From NCBI RefSeq assembly GCF_012290005.1, contig NZ_JAAXMS010000002.1:434001-498000 (forward strand): 64,000 bases of DNA, in the 5' to 3' direction. Each line of letters begins with the position of its first letter. Positions within the stretch are counted from its first letter, which is position 1. The stretch is from Crateriforma spongiae (GTDB lineage: Bacteria; Planctomycetota; Planctomycetia; Pirellulales; Pirellulaceae). A program made the position numbers and the translations under genes. Shown in pieces: positions 1 to 8,042 of this stretch. The notes under the pieces were generated by a model. It did no database searches, was not told where the DNA came from, and was given only the letters and a program-made list of their open reading frames with translations.

Positions 1-1271
1 CGCTGTTGCCCAGCCCGTTGGAAGGAAACCCGCGTCCGTTCGTCAAAGGTGACGAACCACTGCAAACCGAATTTGACGCCACCAAACCCACAATCGCACA
101 CGTGTTCCGTGTTTCCACCGACAAGCACATTGGAAAGCTAGGTGTGTTCCGCGTGCACCAGGGTGTCGTTCGCAACCGCAGCGAACTGTACATGGACGAT
201 TCCAAGAAACCGCTGCGTGTCGGCCACGTGATGCGTCTGCAAGGAAAGGAGCACGTCGAAACCGAAGCCATCGGCCCCGGCGAAATCGGAGCCGTTTCCA
301 AGCTGGACGAAATCCATTTTGACGGTGTGCTGCACGACGGGGCGACCCCCGACAACCCGCCGCACTTGGTGTCATTGCCGTTGCCCAAACCGATGTTCGG
401 ACTGGCCATCGAGCTGAAGAATCATGCCGACGAAACAAAGTTTTCATCCGCGATCGCCAAGTTGCAAGCCGAAGACCCTTGTTTCACTCTGGAACGCATC
501 GGCGCCACCAAGCAAACGGTGATGCGTGGATTGGGGGAACTGCATTTACGCGTCGTGCTGGAAAAACTAAAAGCGTTGTACGACATCGAACTGGAAACGT
601 CGCAACCCAAGATCGCGTATCGTGAAACCATCACGATGCCGGCTGAGGGTCATCACCGTCACAAGAAACAAACCGGCGGTGCCGGCCAGTTCGGCGAAGT
701 CTATCTGCGGGTTGCTCCGTTGCCGGACGATCATGAAAGCGGGTTCGAATTTGTCAATGCAACCGTTGGTGGATCGATACCACGTCAATTCATGCCGGCG
801 ATCGAAAAAGGAATCCGGCAAGTCTTGGCCGACGGCGCCGTTGCCGGCTATCCAATGTCGGGCGTGCGGGTGGAAGTCTACGACGGCAAACACCACGACG
901 TGGACAGCAAAGAAATCGCTTTCATCACCGCCGGGAAGAAGGCTTTTTTGGAGGCGGTGAAGAAAGCGAAGCCGATTTTGCTGGAACCCTTTGTCGAAGT
1001 CGCCATCACCACGCCCAGCGATTTCATGGGCGATGTGTCTGGTGACATCGCGACACGTCGTGGCCGCGTCAATGACACAGAAATGAAGGGAATGACTTGC
1101 GTGGTCAAAGCCGTCGCACCGCTTGGCGAATTGCAATCCTATGCCCCACAACTACGCAGCATCACTTCAGGGGCGGGCAGTTTTTCGATGACCTACAGTC
1201 ACGATGAACCGGCCCCCGGCGACATTCAACAAGCGGAAATGGCCGCCTTTCAGCGTCACGACGACGATTGA
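1..1271 (+). CDS. Elongation factor G-like translational GTPase, C-terminal part (5' end outside window)
   Basis: The reading frame is open from the first bases, so the gene starts upstream and its GTPase domain is not visible. The 420 or so residues present match EF-G domains II to V: a beta-barrel with the IGKLGVFRVHQG segment, domain III (GLAIELKNHADETKF and the GLGELHL motif), domain IV (YRETIT..., GGAGQFGEV, the GGSIPRQF loop at the tip) and domain V (the ATRRGRV segment). EF-G drives tRNA-mRNA translocation on the ribosome. Divergent EF-G paralogues are common in planctomycetes, and the sequence looks more like an EF-G2-type paralogue than a canonical FusA. The missing N-terminus prevents a firmer call. 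No ribosomal protein or tuf gene follows, which also argues against the canonical str operon copy. Confidence 0.88.
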   Translation, partial: LLPSPLEGNPRPFVKGDEPLQTEFDATKPTIAHVFRVSTDKHIGKLGVFRVHQGVVRNRSELYMDDSKKPLRVGHVMRLQGKEHVETEAIGPGEIGAVSKLDEIHFDGVLHDGATPDNPPHLVSLPLPKPMFGLAIELKNHADETKFSSAIAKLQAEDPCFTLERIGATKQTVMRGLGELHLRVVLEKLKALYDIELETSQPKIAYRETITMPAEGHHRHKKQTGGAGQFGEVYLRVAPLPDDHESGFEFVNATVGGSIPRQFMPAIEKGIRQVLADGAVAGYPMSGVRVEVYDGKHHDVDSKEIAFITAGKKAFLEAVKKAKPILLEPFVEVAITTPSDFMGDVSGDIATRRGRVNDTEMKGMTCVVKAVAPLGELQSYAPQLRSITSGAGSFSMTYSHDEPAPGDIQQAEMAAFQRHDDD

Positions 1272-1304
1272 TTCAGTGACCGGGGATCGCCAACGGATTC
1301 CCGG

Positions 1305-2366
1305 TTAGTGCTTGGCACCGCGATAAGTCATCGCTTGGCGTTTCAGGGTATGTACCCGACAGAGCGCCGCGATGTCATCGCGGTGTCCGACCACAATGAC
1401 GACGTCACCATCGGACAACGAGCACTGCCCCGACGGATTCATTTCGACGTTTCCGTCGGATTTGCGTAGCGCGACGATCAAGAATCCACGGTTCCCACGG
1501 ATTTCGATCTCCGACAACGTGTGGCCGATCATCGGTGACCCCGCCGTGATCTTCAGTTCTTCCATCTGCAAGCCCACCGCAGAGAGTTCCCCGTTGATAT
1601 CGCCGGACGCTCCGTCGGTCTGCAACAGACTGGCAGCCGTCGGCCGCGTGATCAATTGAAACGCTCGCTTGGCGCCCACCGATGCCGCCATGATGACGTG
1701 ATCGGCGCCACAGCGTCGAAGCTTCTTTTCAGCGCTCCGTGACTCGCCACGCGAAATGATCTCCACACTGCGATTCAGGTCGCGGGCCGTCACGCAAATG
1801 AACGCGTTGGCCGCATCATCGGGCAATAACGTTGCCAATGTCTTGGCACGATCAATGCCCGCTTCATTCAATGTGTCTTCATCGGATGCATTGCCCACCA
1901 TTGCCAACATGCCCGCCTGATGAGCTTCATCCACGCGCGATTCATCTTGATCAATGACCAAGAACGGATGCTCGCTGCGTAACAGTTCCTCGGCAACGAT
2001 GGATCCCATGCGACCGAATCCACAGACGATCGTGTGACCCTTCAACCCGGCGATCCCCTGGCTCATTTTTCGACTCCGCAAAATCTCTTGCAATTCGCCG
2101 TCGATCAGCAATTGAATGAACCCGCCGACGGTATACACAGCGGCGCCGTAACCGAACACGATCACGGCAATGGTCAGCAGCCGCAGTTCGGGCGTTTCGA
2201 TGGGTTTCACTTCGCCATAGCCGACACCAAAAATGGTGATCACGACCATGTACAACGCGTCGCTGACGTCCCATCCGTAGCCAACGTAACCGGCAACGGC
2301 GCTGATACAGATCGCCAGAAAGACGATCATTCCGATCAGAATGCGACGAAAAGGCTTGGACGACAT
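1305..2366 (-). CDS. Two-TM potassium channel with RCK (TrkA-N/TrkA-C) domains
   Basis: 353 residues in the layout of prokaryotic Kch/MthK-type channels. TM1 is at about residues 8-28, a pore loop with the selectivity filter GVGYGE lies at 47-52, and TM2 is at about 62-88. A cytoplasmic RCK domain follows, with the Rossmann motif VCGFGRMG at 114-121 and the acidic end of strand 2 (VIDQDES). The last 80 or so residues form a TrkA-C domain. The filter differs slightly from TVGYG (IFGVGYG) but keeps GYG. Predicted to gate K+ in response to a nucleotide or ion bound by the RCK ring. The gene stands alone and converges with the EF-G-like gene 33 bp away. Confidence 0.9.
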   Translation of the reverse strand: MSSKPFRRILIGMIVFLAICISAVAGYVGYGWDVSDALYMVVITIFGVGYGEVKPIETPELRLLTIAVIVFGYGAAVYTVGGFIQLLIDGELQEILRSRKMSQGIAGLKGHTIVCGFGRMGSIVAEELLRSEHPFLVIDQDESRVDEAHQAGMLAMVGNASDEDTLNEAGIDRAKTLATLLPDDAANAFICVTARDLNRSVEIISRGESRSAEKKLRRCGADHVIMAASVGAKRAFQLITRPTAASLLQTDGASGDINGELSAVGLQMEELKITAGSPMIGHTLSEIEIRGNRGFLIVALRKSDGNVEMNPSGQCSLSDGDVVIVVGHRDDIAALCRVHTLKRQAMTYRGAKH

Positions 2367-2501
2367 GGACGCCCAGACTAGCCGATCCCGACGCGGGAAA
2401 CGCAGTCAACGGATCACCGGTCGACTACAATTCACCCCTTGAGCACCGTATCGTGACAACAAGGTGCTTTGTCCCACCCCAAGCATCAGGACCCGATCGA
2501 C

Positions 2502-3824
2502 ATGTCCCACCGCCCCGCCCCACTTTCCCGCCGCCAATTCCAAAAGTCCGCATCGACGACGTTCGTACTTTCCGCCGCCACGGCGGCTTCATCGGCTCGC
2601 GCAGCGGGTTCCAACGACCGAATCTCGCTCGGGTTCATTGGCGTCGCCAATCGCGGTGGCCAGTTGATGAAAGCCTTTGCCGAACATCAGGACTGTTCCC
2701 CCGACTACGTGTGCGACGTCGATTCAAAGACATTAGAAAAAGCCGCCAAGCAAACGGGTGGATCCCCCAAAACCACCGCCGATTTTCGCAAAGTCATCGA
2801 TGACGATTCGATCGATGCGATTGTGATTGCAACGCCCGATCACTGGCACGCGATCCAGTGCATCAGCGGATGCGCCGCCGGCAAAGACGTGTATGTGGAA
2901 AAACCCCTGGCGGTCACCATTCACGAAGGCCGTGCCATGGTCGACGCGGCACGAAAGTACGACCGAATCGTTCAGGTGGGTACGCATCGTCGTAGCAGCG
3001 GGCTGTACCAAGAACTGTCACAACGAATTCAAAACGGCTTGCTGGGCAAAGTGTGCATGTCGCGGGCGTTCCGTTTGAGCAACATGGCGCCCGATGGCAT
3101 TGGACGTCGTCCCGCGATGACGCCGCCGGAACACCTGGACTGGGACATGTGGTTGGGCCCGCGAGCCGAACGGCCCTATCAAGACAACATCGCGCCTTAC
3201 AAATTCCGTTGGTGGCAAGACTACAGTTCACAAATGGGCAACTGGGGCGTGCATTACCTGGACGCCATTCGCTGGTGCATCGGTGAAGAGGCTCCATCGA
3301 GCGTTTGCGCGATGGGCGGCCAGTTTGCGATCGACGACGACCGTACGATTCCCGATACGATGGAGGTCACTTTCCAATTTCCATCGGGCCGATTGGCCGT
3401 GTTCGGCCAGTACGAAACCAGCGGCAATCCGATGATGCCGACCGGCGAGATCGAATTGCGGGGAACGTTGGGGACCGCTTACGTCAGCGAACGTGCTTAC
3501 GAAATCATTCCCGAACGCCGTGGCCAATTCGCCACAGAACACCCGATGGCCAAACCTGAAAAAGGCACCGAAGATTCCAACAACCATCACCTGACATCCA
3601 ATCACGCCCGGAATTTCCTGGACTGCATGCGCAGCCGACGGCAACCCAATGCCGACGTCGAAATCGGTCACCGCAGCACGACCTTCTGTCATTTGGCCAA
3701 TATTTCTTTGAAACTCGGACGGCGGTTGCAGTGGGACGCCGATGCGGAACGCTTCGTCGGTGACGATGATGCCAACGCGATGCTGCACTACGAATATCGC
3801 AAACCGTGGAAGTTGCCGGTCTGA
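2502..3824 (+). CDS. Gfo/Idh/MocA family oxidoreductase with Tat signal
   Basis: About 440 residues. The ATG at 2502 is preferred over the TTG 33 bases upstream because it puts the twin-arginine motif LSRRQF about 8 residues from the start, followed by a hydrophobic stretch and an Ala-x-Ala region (SSARAAG). The mature part begins with a Rossmann strand (LGFIGVANRGG) and contains the EKPL motif typical of the family, with the C-terminal alpha/beta substrate domain after it. Such enzymes oxidise or reduce sugars and related polyols with NAD(P). Planctomycetes carry many Tat-exported copies, so periplasmic (paryphoplasmic) action is likely. The substrate cannot be read from sequence. The next gene starts 11 bases after the stop and may be cotranscribed. 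Confidence 0.9.
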   Translation: MSHRPAPLSRRQFQKSASTTFVLSAATAASSARAAGSNDRISLGFIGVANRGGQLMKAFAEHQDCSPDYVCDVDSKTLEKAAKQTGGSPKTTADFRKVIDDDSIDAIVIATPDHWHAIQCISGCAAGKDVYVEKPLAVTIHEGRAMVDAARKYDRIVQVGTHRRSSGLYQELSQRIQNGLLGKVCMSRAFRLSNMAPDGIGRRPAMTPPEHLDWDMWLGPRAERPYQDNIAPYKFRWWQDYSSQMGNWGVHYLDAIRWCIGEEAPSSVCAMGGQFAIDDDRTIPDTMEVTFQFPSGRLAVFGQYETSGNPMMPTGEIELRGTLGTAYVSERAYEIIPERRGQFATEHPMAKPEKGTEDSNNHHLTSNHARNFLDCMRSRRQPNADVEIGHRSTTFCHLANISLKLGRRLQWDADAERFVGDDDANAMLHYEYRKPWKLPV

Positions 3825-3834
3825 CCCATTGCCG

Positions 3835-5478
3835 ATGAACGAAGCTGAACCGAAAAAGGACTGGGTCTATCGCGACGCCCGAGGCGAAAGCGATCCGATG
3901 ACCGAACCGGAACTTCGACGATGGCTGATGAAACTGCCTGATGACCAGATGGACTTGTACCAAGTCCGCCAGGGCACCAGCGTGTGGCATTCGGCCCGGC
4001 AAGTGATGGCTCTGTTTCGACGTTTGGCCGAAACCGGCGTCTATGTACGCCAAGGCGATGTCGTCCAAGGACCCTTCATCCTGCAGCGTGCCGCAAGGAT
4101 GCTGCCCAAATGGAAAGTCGTTGACGGCGTCCTTTTTCGCGTCGGCCGACGTGGGTCTTGGATGACCGCGGATCAGTTCGAAACTTGGCTGTCCGAGCAA
4201 CCCCAAGGCGGCGTCGAGGGCAATTCTGCCACCGGCCAACATCCGGACGGATCGGCCGGCGAAGACGTTGTCGCCGCCTTGCCCGTATCCGACAAGCGGA
4301 CATCGCAAGACAGGAATCGTGCGATTCCAGTGATCGCAGTCAGCGATGACGACGCCGCCGACGACGACGTGATCCCGGCGGTGGCCTATGTACCCGCCCA
4401 ACCGGCGGCTGTTTCCGATCAACCGGCACCCTACGTCGCAAACGTGGTTTCGGCTGCCGGGACGTCAGTCGATCCATTAGTTGCACCGGAGATAAACTTT
4501 CCGCCAAACCCCGCCGTGTCTTCCGCCGCACGCCCGGTTGTGCCAAGTCGCGCTCGATCGACATCGCACCGCAGCGGCAACGCGGGCCTGCTGGTCGCGG
4601 TCATTGCCGGTGGGCTGGTCATGCTGGCGATGATCGGCGGCGCTGGATGGTATGCCTATCAGTCGATGACCGAAAGCTTGGCAGACCGTGGCATCGATTC
4701 CAGCTTCGACGACAACGTGGACAATTCGGATGCCGCGATTTCCGGCCCGATGATTCGGTCCGATCGACCGGGCATGTTGGCATCCACACCACGTCCTAGG
4801 TTCCGTGGGCCGCCACAAATCACCCCGGGGACGCTTTATCGTCCGACGTTCTACACGTCCAACGACCAATCATCCGCCGGCACGGCGTTCATCGCGCGAC
4901 TATCGGATACCGATCGCGATCCGATCGTCATTAGTGCATTGCATTTACTGGGAACCGCTGGTGGGTTCCCGCGTGATATCGCCGGGCGGGAGGTTCCAAT
5001 TGTTTGGATGACTGTGGGTTTGGAAGATTGCGTCAACGGCGACTGGATCGAAAGCTTGGACGGACGCGTCTTGGACCTTCCACAGGCCAAGAATCTTCCG
5101 CAAACGTCACTGCATGGCGACGTCATCGCCTTTTTCCCCAGTCCGCTGGACGCAAACCATGACCGTTTGGATCCGCTGACCATCGCGCCGGCAGGGCCCG
5201 CAACAGGTGACGTGGTTTGGCTGGTATCCGAAGTGATCGGCAGCGATTCACTAGCGCACCGAGGCGTGGTGTTGGGCGAAGAAGACGGTTGGCTGATGTA
5301 CCGTTTCGACCGACGGCTGAACCTGACGGCCACCAGTGGTGCTCCCGTTGTCGATCAACAGCACCGGGTGATCGCGGTCAACGCCGGGGGCGGCGAAGAC
5401 GGCGGGCGGACGATTGGCGTGGGCACTCCCGTCTCACGATTCCGCCGTGCCTTGGCGACCGCCAAACGCGGCCGATAA
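3835..5478 (+). CDS. Membrane protein with N-terminal GYF-like region and C-terminal trypsin-like domain
   Basis: 547 residues from the ATG at 3835. The N-terminus (DWVYRD...DPMTEPELRRWL) resembles the GYF_2 domains that precede TM segments in many planctomycete proteins. A second similar segment (VRQGDVVQGPF...) follows at about residue 68. A low-complexity Ala/Pro/Val linker leads to one TM helix at about 250-274. The C-terminal 200 residues look like a chymotrypsin-fold protease: a GTAF strand, His near 366 (SALHLLG), Asp near 429 (HGDVIAFF) and Ser near 500 in TSGAPVVD, the equivalent of GxSGGP. The protease domain would be extracytoplasmic. Activity is inferred from the apparent triad, and no partner gene is evident. 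Confidence 0.66.
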   Translation: MNEAEPKKDWVYRDARGESDPMTEPELRRWLMKLPDDQMDLYQVRQGTSVWHSARQVMALFRRLAETGVYVRQGDVVQGPFILQRAARMLPKWKVVDGVLFRVGRRGSWMTADQFETWLSEQPQGGVEGNSATGQHPDGSAGEDVVAALPVSDKRTSQDRNRAIPVIAVSDDDAADDDVIPAVAYVPAQPAAVSDQPAPYVANVVSAAGTSVDPLVAPEINFPPNPAVSSAARPVVPSRARSTSHRSGNAGLLVAVIAGGLVMLAMIGGAGWYAYQSMTESLADRGIDSSFDDNVDNSDAAISGPMIRSDRPGMLASTPRPRFRGPPQITPGTLYRPTFYTSNDQSSAGTAFIARLSDTDRDPIVISALHLLGTAGGFPRDIAGREVPIVWMTVGLEDCVNGDWIESLDGRVLDLPQAKNLPQTSLHGDVIAFFPSPLDANHDRLDPLTIAPAGPATGDVVWLVSEVIGSDSLAHRGVVLGEEDGWLMYRFDRRLNLTATSGAPVVDQQHRVIAVNAGGGEDGGRTIGVGTPVSRFRRALATAKRGR

Positions 5479-5527
5479 GCCACCGACTTTGCCGGATCGC
5501 AAAAGATCATCGCGGCATCCGGCTTGC

Positions 5528-6013
5528 CTAGTAAAGCTGCCACTGGCCAGCGGCTTCGAATGCGGCCGGATAGTGTTCCAGCCGCTGGGGCCGTGCGCTG
5601 TCGCGCGGCCACCAAACGGCCACCACGTCAAATCGGCAAGGCGTCCCGACCAGACGTTTGCGTTTCAGATAACGCAGGGCGGCACGGGTGATCCGTGCCT
5701 GTTTTTGATCATCAACACGATCGGCCGGATGCCCCGGTTTTGTCGTTGCCAGCGTTTTGACTTCGACGAAAACGATCGTCCGTGCCCGACGATCGACGGC
5801 GATCAGGTCGATTTCGCCGCCACGATCCGATTCACTTTCGGCGACAATTTGCAGCCGTTTCTGACGCAAAAGACGGGCGGCGGCCTGTTCGCCGCGCCGG
5901 CCGATCGGGCCATCATCATCGATTCCACCAAACCGAATCGTTCGATAGCGTTCGACCAAGTCATCGCGAATTCGGCCCAAGACATCCGCGACGATGTTGC
6001 GATTGATCGACAC
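5528..6013 (-). CDS. yraN: YraN/UPF0102 family endonuclease-like protein
   Basis: 161 residues with a GTG start. It carries the UPF0102 signature: GRRGEQAAARLL, then an AESESDRGGEIDLIA strand-turn and the FVEVK motif, which form the D-x(n)-ExK metal-binding core of the restriction-endonuclease-like fold. The biochemical role of the family is not settled. The gene is the last in the minus-strand ffh-rpsP-trmD-rplS run, a position where yraN or rnhB often occurs in other bacteria. It is separated from rplS by 160 bp that contain a 7-bp hairpin. Confidence 0.9.
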   Translation of the reverse strand: MSINRNIVADVLGRIRDDLVERYRTIRFGGIDDDGPIGRRGEQAAARLLRQKRLQIVAESESDRGGEIDLIAVDRRARTIVFVEVKTLATTKPGHPADRVDDQKQARITRAALRYLKRKRLVGTPCRFDVVAVWWPRDSARPQRLEHYPAAFEAAGQWQLY

Positions 6014-6120
6014 AGGGTTGATTCGGATGGAAAAATCCGCGTGAATTGATTCGCTGAACAGCCATTTGCCGAGCAGCGATTCGTCGGAGATTCCGGCGAT
6101 GCAAGCTTCGCAGCCCTCGT

Positions 6121-6142
6121 GGTCCGGCGTCAGAACCGGACC
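6121..6142 (-). terminator. Hairpin downstream of rplS
   Basis: A perfect 7-bp stem (GGTCCGG / CCGGACC) with an 8-nt loop lies 30 bp past the rplS stop, in the 160-bp gap before yraN. No U-tract follows on the minus strand. It is therefore at best a weak or factor-dependent terminator, or a processing site. Confidence 0.3.
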
Positions 6143-6173
6143 GATGAATGCGCTTTTATCGGCGGGATCGAAT

Positions 6174-6527
6174 CTAGTTGCGGCGACGTTCTTTCAGACG
6201 CACGGCCTTACCGACGCGATCGCGCAAGAAGTACAGCTTGGCGCGACGGACGACACCGCTGCGTTTGACTTCGACCTTTTCGATTCGCGGGCTGTGGATC
6301 GGGAATTTTCGCTCCACACCTTCGCCGGCAACGATGCGACGAACGGTGAACATTTCCTTGCTGCCGGATCCGCTCAGTGCGATCACGACGCCGCTGAAGA
6401 CCTGGATGCGTTCTTTGTTGCCTTCCAAAATTTTCAGGTGAACGTCCACGGTGTCGCCGATTTCAAACTGCGGCGGGTTCTCTTTCATCGCGGTCTTTTC
6501 GACCAGGTCCAGAATGGCTTTGGACAT
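6174..6527 (-). CDS. rplS: 50S ribosomal protein L19
   Basis: 117 residues, the usual length for L19, with typical family segments: [32 protein letters not shown], then [28 protein letters not shown] and the basic C-terminus with [20 protein letters not shown]19 sits at the 30S-50S interface. The ATG at 6527 is preceded by AAGGA at good spacing. It follows trmD by 109 bp, as in the conserved rpsP-(rimM)-trmD-rplS order. Confidence 0.97.
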   Translation of the reverse strand: MSKAILDLVEKTAMKENPPQFEIGDTVDVHLKILEGNKERIQVFSGVVIALSGSGSKEMFTVRRIVAGEGVERKFPIHSPRIEKVEVKRSGVVRRAKLYFLRDRVGKAVRLKERRRN

Positions 6528-6636
6528 TGGTGGGTTCCTTGCTTAGCGGTATGTCTGGCTGAATGGTTGATGGGCAATGGGTGACGGGTGTTCGTCGGGT
6601 CCGGAAATGATCCGAAAATGGGACAACAGCTTTCGG

Positions 6637-7338
6637 TCAGGATTCGGCAGATTCGTCCAGCAGGTCACTGCGTCTTTGCTTCGTTTTGTGGTGGGACTGT
6701 TCGGCCCGCCAGGCGGCGATTTTTTGGTGATCACCGCTCAATAAAACATCGGGAACGACATGACCTTCGAATTCGCGTGGTCGTGTGTACTGGGGAAATT
6801 CCAGTAACCGATTTCCACGGCTGAATGAATCGTCAAAGCTGCTTTGTTCGTCTCCTAAGACTCCGGGCAATAAACGGACGACGGCGTCAATGATGATCAT
6901 GGCTGCGACTTCGCCTCCGTTCAGCACGAAATCGCCGACACTAATTTCTTCGGGCTGCAAGATGTCGTGCACGCGTTGGTCGAAACCTTCGTAGCGTCCA
7001 CACATCAGCAGTAAGCGTTTGCTGGTCGCCAGATCTTCGGCGACCCGTTGATCCAGCCGTCGCCCGGCGGGCGTCAGCAGGATTTTTCTGGCCGGTGTGT
7101 CGTCCATGGCTTCCACGGAACGGACACAATTCACCGTCGGTTCGACTTGGATCAGCATCCCGGGTCCGCCGCCGAAAGGCCGATCGTCGACTTTTCGGTG
7201 CGGCGTGTCTTCGGCCCAATCCCGCAGGTTATGTCGGTGGATATGGACCAAGTCACGTCGGATGGCTTTGTCCAGCAAGCTTTGCGTCAGATAGCCGTCA
7301 AAGATCGCCGGAAAAAGCGTGACGACATCGAACCTCAC
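6637..7338 (-). CDS. trmD: tRNA (guanine-N1-)-methyltransferase
   Basis: 233 residues, near the typical family length. It starts RFDVVTLFPAIFDGY. The SPOUT trefoil-knot region is visible (LLMCGRYEGFDQRV, then SVGDFVLNGGEVAAMIIIDAVVRLLPG). It methylates N1 of G37 in tRNAs that read CUN, CCN and CGG codons, preventing +1 frameshifting. The GTG start overlaps the rpsP stop codon (GTGA), which implies translational coupling. The usual rimM between rpsP and trmD is absent. The C-terminal tail (SHHKTKQRRSDLLDE) is a typical family end. Confidence 0.97.
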   Translation of the reverse strand: MRFDVVTLFPAIFDGYLTQSLLDKAIRRDLVHIHRHNLRDWAEDTPHRKVDDRPFGGGPGMLIQVEPTVNCVRSVEAMDDTPARKILLTPAGRRLDQRVAEDLATSKRLLLMCGRYEGFDQRVHDILQPEEISVGDFVLNGGEVAAMIIIDAVVRLLPGVLGDEQSSFDDSFSRGNRLLEFPQYTRPREFEGHVVPDVLLSGDHQKIAAWRAEQSHHKTKQRRSDLLDESAES

Positions 7339-7784
7339 TCGCCGGCAGCTTCCGCGGCGGGTGCTTCACCGCCTTCGGCCGCCGGAGCTTCTTCGGCGGG
7401 TGCGGCGTCGTCAGCCGGTTTTTCTTCGGCCTTGGGTTCTTCCTTCTTGGCCGGCTGAGGTGCCGGCGGCGTGAAGGTGTATTCCTTTCGCTTGCCCAAT
7501 CGCTCCAACGCGGCTTCACGAGCGGCCAGATGCGTGCCCTCGGTGCCGTACTTTTTGATCAGCACGCCGACTTTGTCGCTGGGGCGAGCCCCCACGGACA
7601 GCCAATAATCCACACGGTCAGCTTTCAGCGTCACGCGGGCATCGGTTTCCGGACACATCGGGTCGTAGTAACCCAATTCCTCGATCACACGACCATCACG
7701 CGGACTGCGTTGGTCCATCGCGCAGATACGGAAGAACGGACGGTGCGTCCGTCCCATTTTTTTCATTCGAATTCGTACAGCCAC
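7335..7784 (-). CDS. rpsP: 30S ribosomal protein S16 with acidic C-terminal extension
   Basis: 149 residues. The first 85 or so are a normal S16 (AVRIRMKKMGRTHRPFFRI, RDGRVIEELGYYDP, VDYWLSVGARPSDKV). The remaining 50 or so form an unusual Lys/Glu/Ala/Pro-rich tail ending in repeated PAEEAPAAEG-like units, absent from most S16 proteins (about 80-90 residues). The start is GTG at 7784, supported by an AGGAG motif at 7796-7800 with 11-nt spacing. S16 binds 16S rRNA early in 30S assembly. The stop overlaps the trmD start. Confidence 0.96.
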   Translation of the reverse strand: MAVRIRMKKMGRTHRPFFRICAMDQRSPRDGRVIEELGYYDPMCPETDARVTLKADRVDYWLSVGARPSDKVGVLIKKYGTEGTHLAAREAALERLGKRKEYTFTPPAPQPAKKEEPKAEEKPADDAAPAEEAPAAEGGEAPAAEAAGE

Positions 7785-7795
7785 TGTCGGTTCGT

Positions 7796-7800
7796 CTCCT
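7796..7800 (-). promoter_or_regulatory. Ribosome binding site of rpsP
   Basis: AGGAG on the minus strand, 11 nt before the GTG start of rpsP. Clear Shine-Dalgarno motifs are rare in this window, and this one supports the non-ATG start. Confidence 0.55.
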
Positions 7801-8042
7801 AACGGAAAATGGGTGATCAGAGGATCGGGTCAGACTGCCTGGGCGGCATTGAATCAGGTCAGGGTTGCCGGACGTATTGCCGGTAAACGGTCCTGCCCTG
7901 CCTTGCCCGGGTCGGTGCCGCAGCATTCACGGCATCTGAAAACATCCGCTCGGCCGGTCCATACCGGCGGCGCGGACCGCAGAGTGTGGGCGGGGGTCCC
8001 AAAATTTTCAAGGGGAAATTGCGTCGCCGGTCCCGCAAAAAC

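Noticed and set aside
3505-4422. Minus-strand frame over the end of the oxidoreductase and the next gene
   Set aside because: It covers two plus-strand genes with recognisable domains and encodes no known domain.
6528-8042. A hidden rimM in the gaps of the ffh-rpsP-trmD-rplS cluster
   Set aside because: The free segments (109 and 258 bp) are too short for a 160-180 residue RimM, and no PRC-barrel-like motif appears in any frame.
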